A program made the position numbers and the translations under genes. Below are positions 23,250-35,095 of a stretch of DNA of 64,000 nucleotides, piece by piece; the stretch's first letter is position 1; every line of letters starts with the position of its first letter. The notes beneath the pieces are model-generated. The model was not told where the DNA came from, searched no databases, and worked only from the letters and a program-made list of their open reading frames with translations. The stretch is from Mucor racemosus (Eukaryota; Mucoromycota; Mucoromycetes; Mucorales; Mucoraceae), in contig JAPEHQ010000006.1 of NCBI GenBank assembly GCA_027405735.1, forward strand, positions 2,356,001-2,420,000, given 5' to 3'.

Positions 23250-25150
23250 GATTAATTGGATCAATATTCACAAGGATGGATCTTTTTTTTCTTGTCGTCT
23301 GCAGTTGTAAATATTAGTTTATTATTTTGTAAAACTTAAAACTCATTATTATTTAGGGCTTAATTTCTGTATTCACAAGATAGGTCTAATTGATTGCTAC
23401 TCTGCATTTTTTGTTTTAGTAAAAAACATTGATTTTTGTTGAGATAATCATAATAATAGCTCTTATCACAGCTTAACCCCTATAGTAACGGGATTCCAAA
23501 ATTTATTTGTTGATACAGATCGAGTCGTATGAGATTAAAAATGATTTAGTTTATACGAGCGATCGAAATTATTAATATTTAAATGATGATTTTCCAGTAA
23601 ATTTAGGAATGTGTTCAGTTAAATACACTTTTATATAGAAGATTATCTCTAGCTAGTAGATGAATGTGTTCTTTTAGAAAGATTTTATTAATCAAACGAG
23701 AAGATTTCTATGGTATTTAGATGTGTTCCGTTTGTACTTTGAATTGAATGTGTCCTTAATAATAAAGGTGATTTCCAAAAACAAAGAATTTGTTAAAAAA
23801 TAGTAGGATGATTTTCAGATTAAGAATGTGTTCCTCTATTTACTTTACTATGATGATTTCCTCAGTAAGGATGTGTTCAATAGATAAAGATTTGATACAA
23901 AAGTAAATAAGATATGATTTCCGTTTTATAGGATGTGTTATGCTTATAAACTCGAAGTTATAAAGAATGTTTCTTTTACAGATGTGTTCTTATAACAGAT
24001 AAAGGGGTTTAATAATACAGGTATATGAGTATTATTAATGGGTTGAGATAGATATACAAGTTTTTAATAAACAAGGCTAATTTTAAGCAAGAAAATAATC
24101 TGAAGATTTTATTTAAAGAAAAACATAGGGCATATTTATAAGAAATTGATAAGTTTGTGTATCATAAAAAGAACGTGTGAATGAACATATAGATAAGGGC
24201 ATCAGGAACAGCATAGGAGATAGAAAAAATTAGAGAAGCGGCGAAGTTACCGCCAGGCCGTAACATTGTTGAAACGAACGAAAAATGATTCAAAAAAACA
24301 AAATTGTTCAATGGCTCACGATCTACAAAGTAAGTTGACCTAGAGTATTAAGTAGCTTTTGTAGAGTTTTAAATTCTGCATATATATAAACCAAAAGCAG
24401 AAAAACATTCCACATTAAATTTTGCGTAAAATGCGATTGAAATTTTGGAGGTTTTTCGAAGATTCACATCAATTTTTATAAGCATATTTAAAATATAAAA
24501 TATTTAAATAATGCGCAAAAACAGTATCCATCGATTGAGCTATTGCGGAATCTTCTAACTGCATTTTTCGTAGAGAAAGCAAGGTTTTTGTCCATTTTTT
24601 TTCAGATTCAGAATTTGGGATGAGGGTATATAAGGGAAAAATGGAAGCTAGAAATGGAGGTACCTTTATGTACACATTTTTTAGAATATCTCCACGAAAA
24701 ATCAATATTTTGAAAAACTCTAAATTGGGTCTGAGAGAGCTTAACGAATTTAATGACATGAATGCAAAAAAATGTTACTCAATTTAGCCAATATTTTGAA
24801 ACCTACTATAGAAATGTCAAAAAAAATGAAAAAAAATAAAAGTGCTCAGAATTTTTTTGTATTTAAATATATTATAGAGCACTTTAAAACAAGTAAGTTT
24901 TATTATTAAAAAGTGTTAGTATAGCTTAATTTTTTCTAGAGATATGAAGCCTCAAAGTTTTCAATCCTTTAGCAGTGAAATACGCGTAAAAAATCTGAAA
25001 CCTTAGCACGGAAAAATTAATACCAACTGTGAAAAGTAGGATATTTCCGGATACTTGTTTTTGGATTACAGGTGAGCATCTCAGGTACATTGGCATATAT
25101 TTTTTTCTTGGTGTTATTTAGCGAAAACAAAAAGTAGAGCAGGGAATATA
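23250..25150 (+). repeat. F2 repeat family, copy 2
   Basis: Parallel to copy 1 (about 12,600-13,960) and to copy 3 (about 44,960-45,960), but interrupted by a roughly 755-bp insertion after position 23,507. It ends near the GTAGAGCAGGG word (25,133) shared by all copies. The left border is uncertain. Confidence 0.6.
23508..24265. mobile_element. Insertion in F2 copy 2, probable solo LTR
   Basis: Starts TGTTGATACAG and ends CCGTAACA. The flanks are TTATT/TTGTT (one mismatch); read the other way, the 7-bp repeat TTGTTGA borders 23,514-24,265. Copies 1 and 3 of F2 lack it. Inside, the words GATGTGTTC/AATGTGTTC and GATTTCC alternate roughly every 60-70 bp between 23,580 and 24,000. Confidence 0.5.
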
Positions 25151-26289
25151 TAGTAAAAGTATGATTCAAATCTCAAATCGAAAATCCATTCAGTAATTAC
25201 AAAAATTGCTTCATCAAATTATATAAAATATATCCTGAGAGACCAAACATAATAATTAGCTATTGCTAGTTTATGAAGTATGAACATTTTTGGTTATCCA
25301 AAGTTATTAATGAGATAATGCGTAAACAAATTTGTTGTACTATAACTTTGACCACCAAATACTACCATGCATTAAAATGGCACTTTTCACTCTTTGCTGG
25401 CTCGACAATTATTTTTTATTATCATGCACTTTTATTGATATAATGGTTAACTTTAACCTTTTATATGACTCCTTCGTTACTGTGTGGCTTCTTTTGGTTG
25501 CTTATTTTCGAATTTCACTATATGGTGGATGTGTTCCTGAAATAACGCAGTTTCTACATTATTAAAATCATACGTTAAAAGTGCTTTAAAAGCCTGGGAA
25601 AACTTATAATATGTATTAGTAAAAGTGCAGCGTAATTGAAGATAATTTACAATTGAAGTTATATAAAAACGGAATTTTACAGAATCAAGTAAAATTCAGT
25701 TCGGATTAGGTGCATGGACATTATTCTGAAGTCTAATTTTTCCATTATCAGATTTAGACTGATGCTATTTTAATGAGTTTAATTATTACTTGCACAGATT
25801 GTAAACCATATGTAACATTAATACAGTTTATTAAACCAACATTTAATGGTTTCTCATGTATAGAAAAATAAGAAAAAATGTATTTAACTATTGGTCTCAT
25901 TACGTGTACACATTATGGGGTTTTATTCAGAATGCGAAAGCTTCTCGATCAGGTACTACTAAACAAGTTGATGATACACAAATGATAACCTATAACAAGT
26001 AGTTTTTCTAAAAGCAAACTAATTTCCGGCAGAAAATCTTTCCCCACCGAAAAAAGATTGAATGTAACAATGTAACCATGCCGTTGGTACGTAAGGTTTT
26101 CTTGAAATTACACAGAAAAAAATTAATCATTTTATATACCGTAATTGTGAAAGATGAGTTATATATAATAATAATACATATGATATACATATAAGAAAAA
26201 AAAACAGACAAGAGAGAGAGAGAGAGAGTATATGAAGGTATCACAAAAAGGGGAGAGGGGTTAGATAAGTGTACATTTCAACAAGAAAA
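25151..26289. other. Intergenic, 3' flank of the Zn-cluster gene
   Basis: AT-rich spacer with a GA microsatellite at about 26,213-26,229. I see no gene; open frames here are short and hydrophobic, as expected from base composition. Confidence 0.4.
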
Positions 26290-26884
26290 CTAAAAAGTAA
26301 AATTATTGGGATTATTAAATGTTGCTGCTGTTGCAGGAGAAGGTTCGTTTGCTCTAGTAATCAATACGCCCATTGTATCATCTTGTGCTGCTACACAGTA
26401 AAGAGAGACTGGTTCATCTGCTGTTGGTATAAAATTTTGTTGCTGATTATATAAACCATCATTAAAGCAAATTGAATCAAAATCCATTTGAGAAGATAAG
26501 AATTTATCGAGATCAGTATTGGTAGTGGGAGAATCCAAAAACAAGTTTTGTTGTTGTTGTTGTTGTGGCTCAGCCACTGTTGTTGTTGTTGTTGGTGTTG
26601 GTGTTGGTGTTACTGCCACTGCTGCTGTTGTTGATGTAGAATTAAAGTAATAAGCATTTTGTTGTTGCAACATTTGAAAATCTAATGAAGAGAAAGGTGA
26701 TGAAGAATTCGTCTCCTTAACCGGAGTTGCCATTATTGAATTATTAGGTATATACTGCATGTAATATCCTAAATTTTGTTGCGTAGTTGCATTATCAAAC
26801 TGAAACTGTAGTGATTGTTGATGTGCTGGCTGTGGTTGTGGTTGTGGTGGCTGTTGTTGATGTAGAAGTTGCTGCTGCTGCTGC

Positions 26885-26945
<61 letters not shown>

Positions 26946-29376
26946 GATGATGTAGTTGTTGATGATGATGTTGCTGTTGTTGTTGTGGTGGTGGTGGCGG
27001 TGGATATTGTATAGGCTGATCTTTGCCATATTTATTCTCAAATTGATCTTGTTGCTGCACTTGTTGTTTCTGATCTACATTATTGCTCAAAGAAGAAAAT
27101 ACACGCTGTAATTTCTGCTGCTTTTGTTTTTGCTTTTGCTTTTGTTTATGATGTTGATCATCAATAAATAAAGTAGAAGATAATTGTTGCTGCTTCTGCT
27201 GTTGCTGTTGCTGTTGCTGCTGTATCTTGGCCTTTTTCTTCTTTTTATTTGTGGCATCAATCTGATGATTGTAATCTTTGATAACAATCGAATTACGAGA
27301 AGACGCAGTAGTATCGAGGTTTTGAATTGGCAGCTGCGACATTTGTCTTTCATTGCTATTATGCCTTTCTTTTCTTTTTTCAGTTGTACCTGGTGAAAAT
27401 ACAATTTGAGCAGCAGTAACCACGGGCTGGTTCAACTGCATTTGTTGCTGTAATTGTTGTTGAATACGATTATCATCTTCTCGTTCCTGAGCAAGAGAAA
27501 ATCGATTATTATATTGTCGTTCTAAATCAATTAGAGCATGATATAACATGGACGTAGTGTCTTGAGATTGAGGAAGTTTACTTAATGTGGCAAGACTAAT
27601 GCTGAAATTTTTGTTGGCGTTGTATTTCTCGGGATTTGCGCTTGCAGCATTCATAATATGTACACGGAGGGCCATTACAAGAGCATATGCAATCATGGGT
27701 GATTTCGAATGATACAATAGTTCTGTAGAGTCTAATTTTTTTGCTGTATCAGTTATGATGATAGCAGCATAAGAACAAATGTCATAAGATGGTCGATTAC
27801 TAGTATTTCTAACAGCTAATACATCATTGACATAGGGTCTATGAAGTAAGATTAGGTTTGTATATAAAAACATTTGTTTTTGAAATGCAATTCTTTTTGA
27901 AATGGTCGATTCTTCGACAATGATATTTGGAGAATTTGATATTGGAGATTCTGGTTCTTTCATAGGATGCATAATATCAATAAGCCATGAATCTACACTG
28001 ACTAAAAAGGCATTATGTCGCTGTAATAGATTGATTAAATATCTTGACATGGGATCAAATATATAGTTTAAATATTCACCTTGACTGGTCCCTGAATGAT
28101 AAATGGAGGTGGTGGACAATAATTGAACTTGATGACTCTAGCGGTAACTTTACTAAGTGCAATGAGAGAATTTAGACCGTCTACCCATTGAGCTGTAATA
28201 TTATCGTCAGTTGATATCTTTATTGGCAATGTAACATCACTTGTATAACAAACACAAAAAAGTTAATATACAAATAAGGTTATAGTAATCGTACTAATAA
28301 ATAACTTACAGCACTTTTTCCTCAGTTGCTGATGGTCTACCATATGTCATACTTATTGTACAATCAGCTATGTACGCTAGCCAAAATGTACGAATACACA
28401 ATTGCCCTATTAAACCAGATTCGGTGGAAATAACGGACCGATGAATTCCCAAATCAAGCGCCATACGAAAAGCTTCTCCAGCCCAAAGCCATGATTTTGT
28501 AAGATCTTGATGTTTCTTTTCTTGTTCTAAATGATTTGTCATAATAACTAACGCCAATACAGTACTTATTCTTGGTTTATCCTTATAATAGTTGACAAGT
28601 ATAGATGCGTAATTCATGCATTCTGCACCAAGAGATTGAAAAGAACGATTGTCTACAGTGAGTTTGCCAGTTGTTTCCACATGAGCAGCACGTGCAAATA
28701 AAGCATAAAAGAATAGTGGAGAAAGATAATTGCCTTTTGTATTATTGAGTTGGAATAATACATCTTGCTTTGTCATTAAAGGATAAAATGGATTCATATT
28801 TTCATAGTAAACATCTATAAGGTATAATTTATCATTGATATCAATGAATGGTTCTTTTGGAATTGGTGTAAATGTGGGGAAACTTTCTTCATGGAGTATT
28901 ACAGCCGGTTGCTCTGAAATAGGTAAATAACCGCAAAATGAAGTTTCCCCTGTATAATGGCCTGATTTTAGTAATCCGGGTTTACGGAATACGGTTGTGG
29001 AAGGTATTGATTCACTGGATTGGGCGGTTGATGTATTAGCAGTAACTACTGAAGATGAAGAAGGTGATGGAATATCTATTTGATCTTCTTTTGAGACATC
29101 TTCATGATGTAAGCATTGACAATTTGTCCTTGAACAATGGTCATGGGGAAATGAATTTATATCACATCGAACTTTTTTTTTTTTACATATTTCGCATGCT
29201 TTATTCGTTGGTCTTGCTTTCTTTTTTTCTGCTTGCGAATTGCTTGGTTCTGGCTCAAAAAATCGAAATTCTACGTCTGGAGTTGTTGGGTTTCTTTGAA
29301 TTTTTAAAATGTCTGCTGCAACAACTTTAAGGTTTTGTAATGATGGAAAAGGTAATGGCGGTGGTTCTTCATACAT
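26290..29376 (-). CDS. Zn-cluster / Fungal_trans transcription factor with long polyQ
   Basis: Nuclear sequence-specific regulator. Exons 28310-29376, 28080-28239 and 26290-28020 give about 985 residues. The N-terminal zinc cluster begins KACEICKKKKVRCD (Cys 61, 64, 71), but the second half is spaced unusually: Cys 81, 86 and 88. A fungal-specific transcription factor domain follows (about residues 185-500: YYENMNPFYPLM, WLWAGEAFRMALDLGIHR, FWLAYIADCTISMTYGRP, LLHRPYV). The C-terminal half is dominated by glutamine, including 26 consecutive Gln (26,869-26,946), His-Gln and Pro-Gln stretches, typical of activation regions. The middle intron (28,021-28,079, donor GTGAAT, acceptor TTACAG) was chosen because it joins two conserved-looking blocks in phase. 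The target genes cannot be inferred. Confidence 0.85.
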
Positions 29377-29507
29377 TTCTTCAGAATAAAAACTGTTGTT
29401 GTGAGTCTTATCGATTGTAGAGGAAGAAAAAGGAAACTAAAAAAGAGGGCGCGTTACTCATATAAATAAGAGTCTTCAGACACTGGATGAGTGTCGTACA
29501 TATATTT

Positions 29508-29558
<51 letters not shown>

Positions 29559-29678
29559 CAGACACATATATTAATAATATACCCAACTGTATGAAACTTT
29601 TTTTTTCTTTTTTTTTTTATATATATAATCAACCACACTCTACAAATTTTGAATTCTTTTTATGCTGTATTAATGTAA
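29377..29678. other. Promoter of the Zn-cluster gene and 3' flank of eIF4E
   Basis: Contains an AC dinucleotide repeat of about 41 bp (29,515-29,555) followed by T-runs. No gene. Confidence 0.5.
29515..29555. repeat. AC microsatellite
   Basis: Uninterrupted AC dinucleotide run of about 20 units, about 140 bp upstream of the Zn-cluster gene's ATG. It is likely length-polymorphic. Confidence 0.9.
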
Positions 29679-30544
29679 TTAGATGGTAAATCTATTTTCG
29701 CTTGTTTTAGAAGCAGAATCACCATGTGGAGTAAATTCAACAACTAAAGCATTGTTGAGATTAAGAAATTCCTTCAATTGACGTCTATTATAAAAGAGGT
29801 TAAACATGATTCCTCTTTGTCTATTAAACATCCACAAATACTTTACCCGATAGTTTCAATTCTTTCATTTCTCTCGGAACTCTTGATCCAAAGAGCAACT
29901 CTATAAAATACTTTACGCACGGAAACAACGGCACCACAAATTTCTTCCTCGTATTCAAATTGTTCACCCAACATGGCGAGAATCTATACCCAAATGTTAA
30001 TGGTATAATACTTTGACCTTCCATTACTAAATCATTACCAAATTAAGCCAGTAATCATTGATAGCCTCACCAGTTCTATTTCTAGGGAACTGAATACTGA
30101 ATTTACCACCATTTGCATTGGCAGCATCTTCCCATTCAGGACGAATACCCTTTTTGAAAATATGATAATTTGTATTCAATTCGAGATGATTGACTTTAAC
30201 GATATTATTATGAACACTAGATAAAAATATCAATAGCTGTATACATTTTATGTTTAATCATTTTCTTACCCCCAGAAATCTTCGACGGTACTAACATTTA
30301 CAATTTCTTTCAAATTTTGAGACCAAGAGGCAGCGCTGGCCTTCTTTGGTGGGTTATCAAACCATAAAGTCCAAGTATTTTGGAGAGGATGCTTTACGTT
30401 GTAATTTTTAGAATCGTGGAAAACTGTCTTTACTTGGTCAGAGTTAACGTCAGCAGGAGATTGTTGTTGTTGTTGTTGTTGTTCTTCGCTAATAGCTTGG
30501 TTAGTTTGTTCTTGAACGACAGGACGTGTTTCTTGTTCAGTCAT
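29679..30544 (-). CDS. Translation initiation factor eIF4E
   Basis: mRNA cap-binding subunit of eIF4F. Exons 30270-30544, 30039-30216, 29847-29983 and 29679-29784 give 231 residues with a continuous frame. The core starts at HPLQNTWTLWFDN (about 52-64). Cap-stacking tryptophans are visible: Trp74 (in SAASWSQNL) and Trp120 with the adjacent Glu121 (IRPEWED). VEDFWG (about 87-92) and ALWIKSSERN (about 181-190, third binding Trp) also fit. A short N-terminal tail contains seven consecutive Gln. It is divergently arranged with the eS6 gene, 324 bp apart, so they may share a promoter region. Confidence 0.95.
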
Positions 30545-30868
30545 GATGATATGTATTTATTCTAAAATATTACTATTTAAATACGATTTTTGCGAAAATG
30601 TTGTCGACTTTTTATATATACTGACCCTTTTTAAGAAAGCAACAAGAGAGCTTAGGGATATTTTGAACTAGGCAACCAGAAAAATCTTTCATCTCTAGGA
30701 GGGATTCTCTATGATTGTATTGGAACCGGAAATGTGACGAGAAATGGTCTGAACCGGATATTTACCGGGTGAATTGGTGTTGATTTCAAGCTCTCGTCAA
30801 ACAGCAAATCCATTACATCAAAGGGAAAAAAGTGTACAAACGTATAGATCCTCCTCTCTATCTGCGGT
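30545..30868. promoter_or_regulatory. Bidirectional promoter region eIF4E / eS6
   Basis: The 324 bp between the two start codons serves two translation genes transcribed outward. It holds a TTTTTATATATA box at 30,609-30,620, about 65-75 bp upstream of the eIF4E ATG. I recognise no specific factor site. Confidence 0.45.
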
Positions 30869-31844
30869 ATGAAGGTCCGTAATATACAACATTTTAACAT
30901 CAATATCAATCCATCCAACATCATACAACATTAGATGGATGTTATAGAATGACAGATTATTTAACCATATTTTTTTCATACATCTAATAGTTGAACATTG
31001 CCAACCCAGCCACCGGCTGCCAAAAATTGATTGAAATCGAAGACGAACGTCGTCTGTAAGTTGTGTTTTTTTGTAGATATACTTGGAATCAGTCGACATT
31101 AAACATTATTTCTTATTTATAGCCGTGGTTTCTATGATAAGCGTATGGCCCAAGAGGTCTCTGGTGATTCTCTCGGTGATGAATTCAAGGGTTACGTTTT
31201 CCGTGTCTCTGGTGGTAACGATAAGCAAGGTTTCCCCATGAAGCAAGGTGTTCTCTTACCTCACCGTGTTCGTCTCTTGATGTCCAAGGGTCACTCTTGT
31301 TATCGTCCTCGCCGTACTGGTGAACGTAAGAGAAAGTCCGTTCGTGGTTGTATCGTTGGTTCTGACCTCGCTGTCTTGTCTCTCGTTGTTGTTAAGCAAG
31401 GTGAACAAGATATCCCTGGTTTGACTGATACTACCGTCCCTAAGCGTCTCGGTCCCAAGCGTGCTTCCAAGATCAGAAAGTTCTTCGTAAGTTTATTTTT
31501 ATTTTATTAGGTACATTTAATGGGAAATCTAATTTTCTTTTTGTAAATAATAGAACTTGACCAAGGAAGATGATGTCCGCAAGTATGTCATTCGTCGTGA
31601 AGTTCAACCTAAGGCTGAGGGTAAGAAGGCCTACACCAAGGCTCCCAAGATCCAACGTCTTGTCACTCCTCTTACTCTTCAACGTAAGAGACACAGACAA
31701 GCTCTTAAGCGCAGAAGAGCTGAAGCTTCTCAAGAAGCTGAGTCCGAGTACAAGCAATTGCTCGCTAAGCGTGTCAAGGAGTCCAAGCAAGAGAAGATTG
31801 AACGTCGTCGTACTTCTTCCATGCAAAAGTCTGCTTCCGCTTAA
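30869..31844 (+). CDS. RPS6: 40S ribosomal protein eS6
   Basis: Component of the small subunit and the classical target of S6 kinase signalling. Exons 30869-30874 (only ATGAAG), 30991-31055, 31123-31486 and 31554-31844 give 241 residues, the usual length. The sequence reads [20 protein letters not shown], then [30 protein letters not shown] and a basic helical C-terminus. The tail [13 protein letters not shown] keeps the basic-serine pattern phosphorylated in eS6. The 6-nt first exon with donor GTCCGT is inferred from the need for Met-Lys before LNI. Codon use is strongly biased (CGT, AAG, GGT, TCC), typical of a very highly expressed gene. Confidence 0.95.
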
Positions 31845-33754
31845 TTTCTATTAAGTTATCATCATTATTAAACAAAAATTTATGATTTCCTAATTTTGAA
31901 AACCTTTGTTTAATTGTTCTATGTTTGTTATATATATTTTGGGGATTGTTTAGTATAATGGCGTGTATGTGATTTAGAATGTACATAGAATATGAGGCCT
32001 GACGTTTTTATGCATTTTTCCTACAAAAATATATGCTTCGTCTCAATTTTGCATTAAAATCAGTGATTCATTATAGGTTTTTCAAACTATGTTAAATAGC
32101 TATAAATTCAAATTCTTTCAATTGTAAGCAAGCTGATACCATGGAGAGTAAACCTGAATTTTTTATTTGACCTTTGATGTACTATAGAGTAACATAAACC
32201 CTGCCTACTGATTATAGTTGCTATTTCTCACAATTATGAGGTAACTTAAACAGCGTCCAAATAATAAAGAATGGAACAATGGCTACAAAAAGTACTTCAT
32301 TCGATGTATCTCGATCTCCTCTGTCTGCTGATAATGCTCTTTTGTCAATGAGAGATCAATATAACATGGTTTAAGTATAAAGTACTCATTTTGATGAACA
32401 ATGTTACAGCGTAGCTGATTCAACGTCCGCTTATTCTCCCATTTCGATCCTCCCAGATCAATTTTGGCATTTCCGAAAAATTTTCAGCCTTTAAAGGATT
32501 TATTTTCTAGTAATTATAAAAAATAAATAAAAACATTACTAATTAAATATATATAATTTTTTGTATTCTATTGAACTTTATTTTTAGTTTTTAAAGCTCT
32601 GGGCCAAAATGTCATTCTATTTACAAATATATAAAAATTTGGTTTTTTTGAAAAAGCTCAAAATTTTATGCATAGAGTCATAAAAATAAACGTTTTTTAT
32701 AGAAAGATATAACTTTTTCGATCACTTTTTATGTATTTATGTCTTAATAAAATGTGTCATTTTGAGGGTGAAATTTGCGATTTTGTCCAAATTGGGATTT
32801 GGGGCCTTACAAGTACAGGGAAAAATCGATGATGATTTTTGCCAGTTTTTTTTTGGATCAATGATACAGGATACATCTAGAGAACGTGAGTAATGGTTCT
32901 GATGAACCCTGCAACCATGAAACTGCCTCAATCTATAAAAATCGAGGATCAAAGAAGGCTTGTTTTGGGCAATTTTAATGAAAAAAACGAGAAAATATGG
33001 AGTTATCTATGATGCTATTGAACGGAAATTTGCTGCATTCCACTGCTCCAACTAAAATGATTATAGTTTTGTTGTTTCTTAAATTTGTTTTTCTAAAAAA
33101 CAGCTTGATTTCCATCAAAAATTGATTTTCCGTTCAGTGAGTAGATATGCTGTCAAATGTGAATAATAGGCTATATCTTTCTATTTTAGCTCTAGATGAT
33201 GATAAACGATAGCTAAATGAAATGTTGTAGTTGCAAATGTGATATTTCAACGTTACAGTGAGGTTTAATTTATATAGCACTGCAATTTGAACGGTATCGT
33301 AGTTTGACAACCAAAAAATTTGGCATTCTTGTCATTGATTTGGTAGTTCTGAAGCTCCTAAAAACAAAAACAAAAAACAGATATATACTTCAGGCTTCTA
33401 TAGACGTATTTCCCTTACATTTTACTGAATTATCGCATTTCAAATACCCAGGAAAATCCTTTAAGGGTTTGTGACAATAGCAGTGACTATAGAAATGAGC
33501 ATAATAGAGTAAGATGTCTGGAGAAGCTTCGCAATATGGATCTACGACGATTTATGAAAGAAATATGTATACTTTGCAATAGCCCCAACACATCCGCAAT
33601 TGTTTGATAATCATTCGCAAGGAAAAACTTTTCTCATGTTATAAAAAACCCGCTTAATCCTATAAAATGGTGTACCGTACAAACATGAAATCAAGCAGAT
33701 GAAGCAATGGAAGATAATAAGAAAGTTTATTTGTTTATTTTAATTGAAAAAAAT
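31845..33754. other. Convergent intergenic region between eS6 and uL22
   Basis: 1.9 kb. About 32,280-32,480 contains a short open frame (MATKSTSFDVSRSPLSADNA, then a stop) and a second piece (VADSTSAYSPISILPDQFW) that could be remnants of one decayed exon pair. About 32,500-33,300 has the texture of degenerate repeats. No intact gene. Confidence 0.4.
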
Positions 33755-34511
33755 TTAAGCGCGAGCAAGACGAGCGTTGCGGGCCAATTGACGAGCATTG
33801 AGCTTGACAACCTTCTTGTCATCAGCACGGGGAACAACCTCATCCTTTTCAGTGAGAACAACCTCGATGTGAGAGGGAGAAGACATGAAAGGATTGATTC
33901 TACCGTGAGCACGATAAGTACGACGACGGTGCTTGGGAGCTTGGTTGACAACAATGCTGGAGATGTAAAGTTCCTCAACGTTCAAACCCTTGGCCTAAAA
34001 TGATTTATATATATATATATATATTAATATCAAATCAAACAATACCTAGCTAAATAACACATACCTCGGCATTGCTTTCGGCATTCTTCAAGAGGTCAGT
34101 GACGAACTTGACAGACTTGACGGGCCAACGACCTTGAGTGGTACCGAATTCCTTGGCTTGAGAAGCACGACCAACACCACCGTTGAACTTACGGAAAGGA
34201 ATGACTTGCTTGTGTTCGGTAACGTTGTTAAGGTAGGCATAAGCCTTGGATAACTTCAAACCCTTAACAGCAACAGCAACTTCGTGGGTGTTCTTGAACT
34301 AAATATGAAATAGATGATGAGTTTGATTGAACTATTATCGTAAGTTTCCAAATTATAATACATACGTGAACACGAAGGTAAGAACCTCTAGACTTGGAGG
34401 CTAAAAACCAATAAAAAAGAAATTAGACATGTCAATCAAACATTTTGCATAGTTGTAATGTAGTTATTTACCCTTGGCGGGGTTAGCCGGTGTAGCAGCG
34501 TATCTGACCAT
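33755..34511 (-). CDS. RPL17: 60S ribosomal protein uL22 (L17)
   Basis: Large-subunit protein lining the peptide exit tunnel. Exons 34472-34511, 34366-34400, 34065-34298 and 33755-33994 give 182 residues (family about 184). Start [13 protein letters not shown], then [37 protein letters not shown] and the tunnel-loop region [20 protein letters not shown]. Splice sites are canonical and the frame is continuous. The codon bias matches eS6. It is convergent with eS6. Confidence 0.95.
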
Positions 34512-35095
34512 TATTGCTCAAGTCTATCATGATTGAAGATATAGGTTAATAATCATATCTTGCTTGACCCGAAATGTTAATCCGTCATATCCATAATTTG
34601 CATCCCTCTCACATTTTTTCACCCCCATCACCCTTAATTTTTTCTCTCGAGATTCACATCCATCCATTTTTATAATCCAACATTATCTATGTTACAATAT
34701 CCAAATCTATTCTATTTCTAAACTATTCAACCATCCATGATACATACTTGGAAATACGCAAAGAGAGAGGAAGATTCAATAGGTTCTTGTTGATCTCTTG
34801 TGGTAGTAACAGCAAGCAAGCCTCGATTTTTTTCTTTATGACTCCGGAAGCCCCCCTTTGCCGGACATGTCACGTGCGGTTCCATCATGTAAACGTCTTT
34901 CGTTACTAATGATGGATTGAATGAGGATGTACCAATTACAATTGCCAAGAGCTTTACAATATTTAAGACTTTTTTTTTGATAATATGAAAAAGCGATAAG
35001 GTTTATTGAAATAAATATACATTTTATAATACAAGTATGCAGAATGATTAAATGAAGTAGGGGGTGGATATATAGATATTAACATGTTAAAATAT
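34512..35095. other. Spacer between uL22 and the PCS-like gene
   Basis: 584 bp holding the uL22 promoter and the 3' end of the PCS-like gene. It contains a GC-richer patch around CATGTCACGTGCGGTTCC (34,866-34,883) with a CACGTG E-box, a candidate bHLH site. No gene. Confidence 0.45.
34872..34877. promoter_or_regulatory. CACGTG E-box upstream of uL22
   Basis: A palindromic CACGTG about 360 bp upstream of the uL22 start codon. Such boxes bind bHLH factors in fungi. A role here is inference from position only. Confidence 0.3.

Noticed and set aside
26787..27014. Plus-strand valine/alanine-rich frames over the polyQ region
   Set aside because: Antisense reading of CAA/CAG repeats; shadows of the Zn-cluster gene.
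27937..28119. An alternative frame running upstream of the last exon of the Zn-cluster gene (STTSIYHSGTSQGEYL)
   Set aside because: The intron 28,021-28,079 joins the two conserved blocks in phase, making this frame intronic or a shadow.
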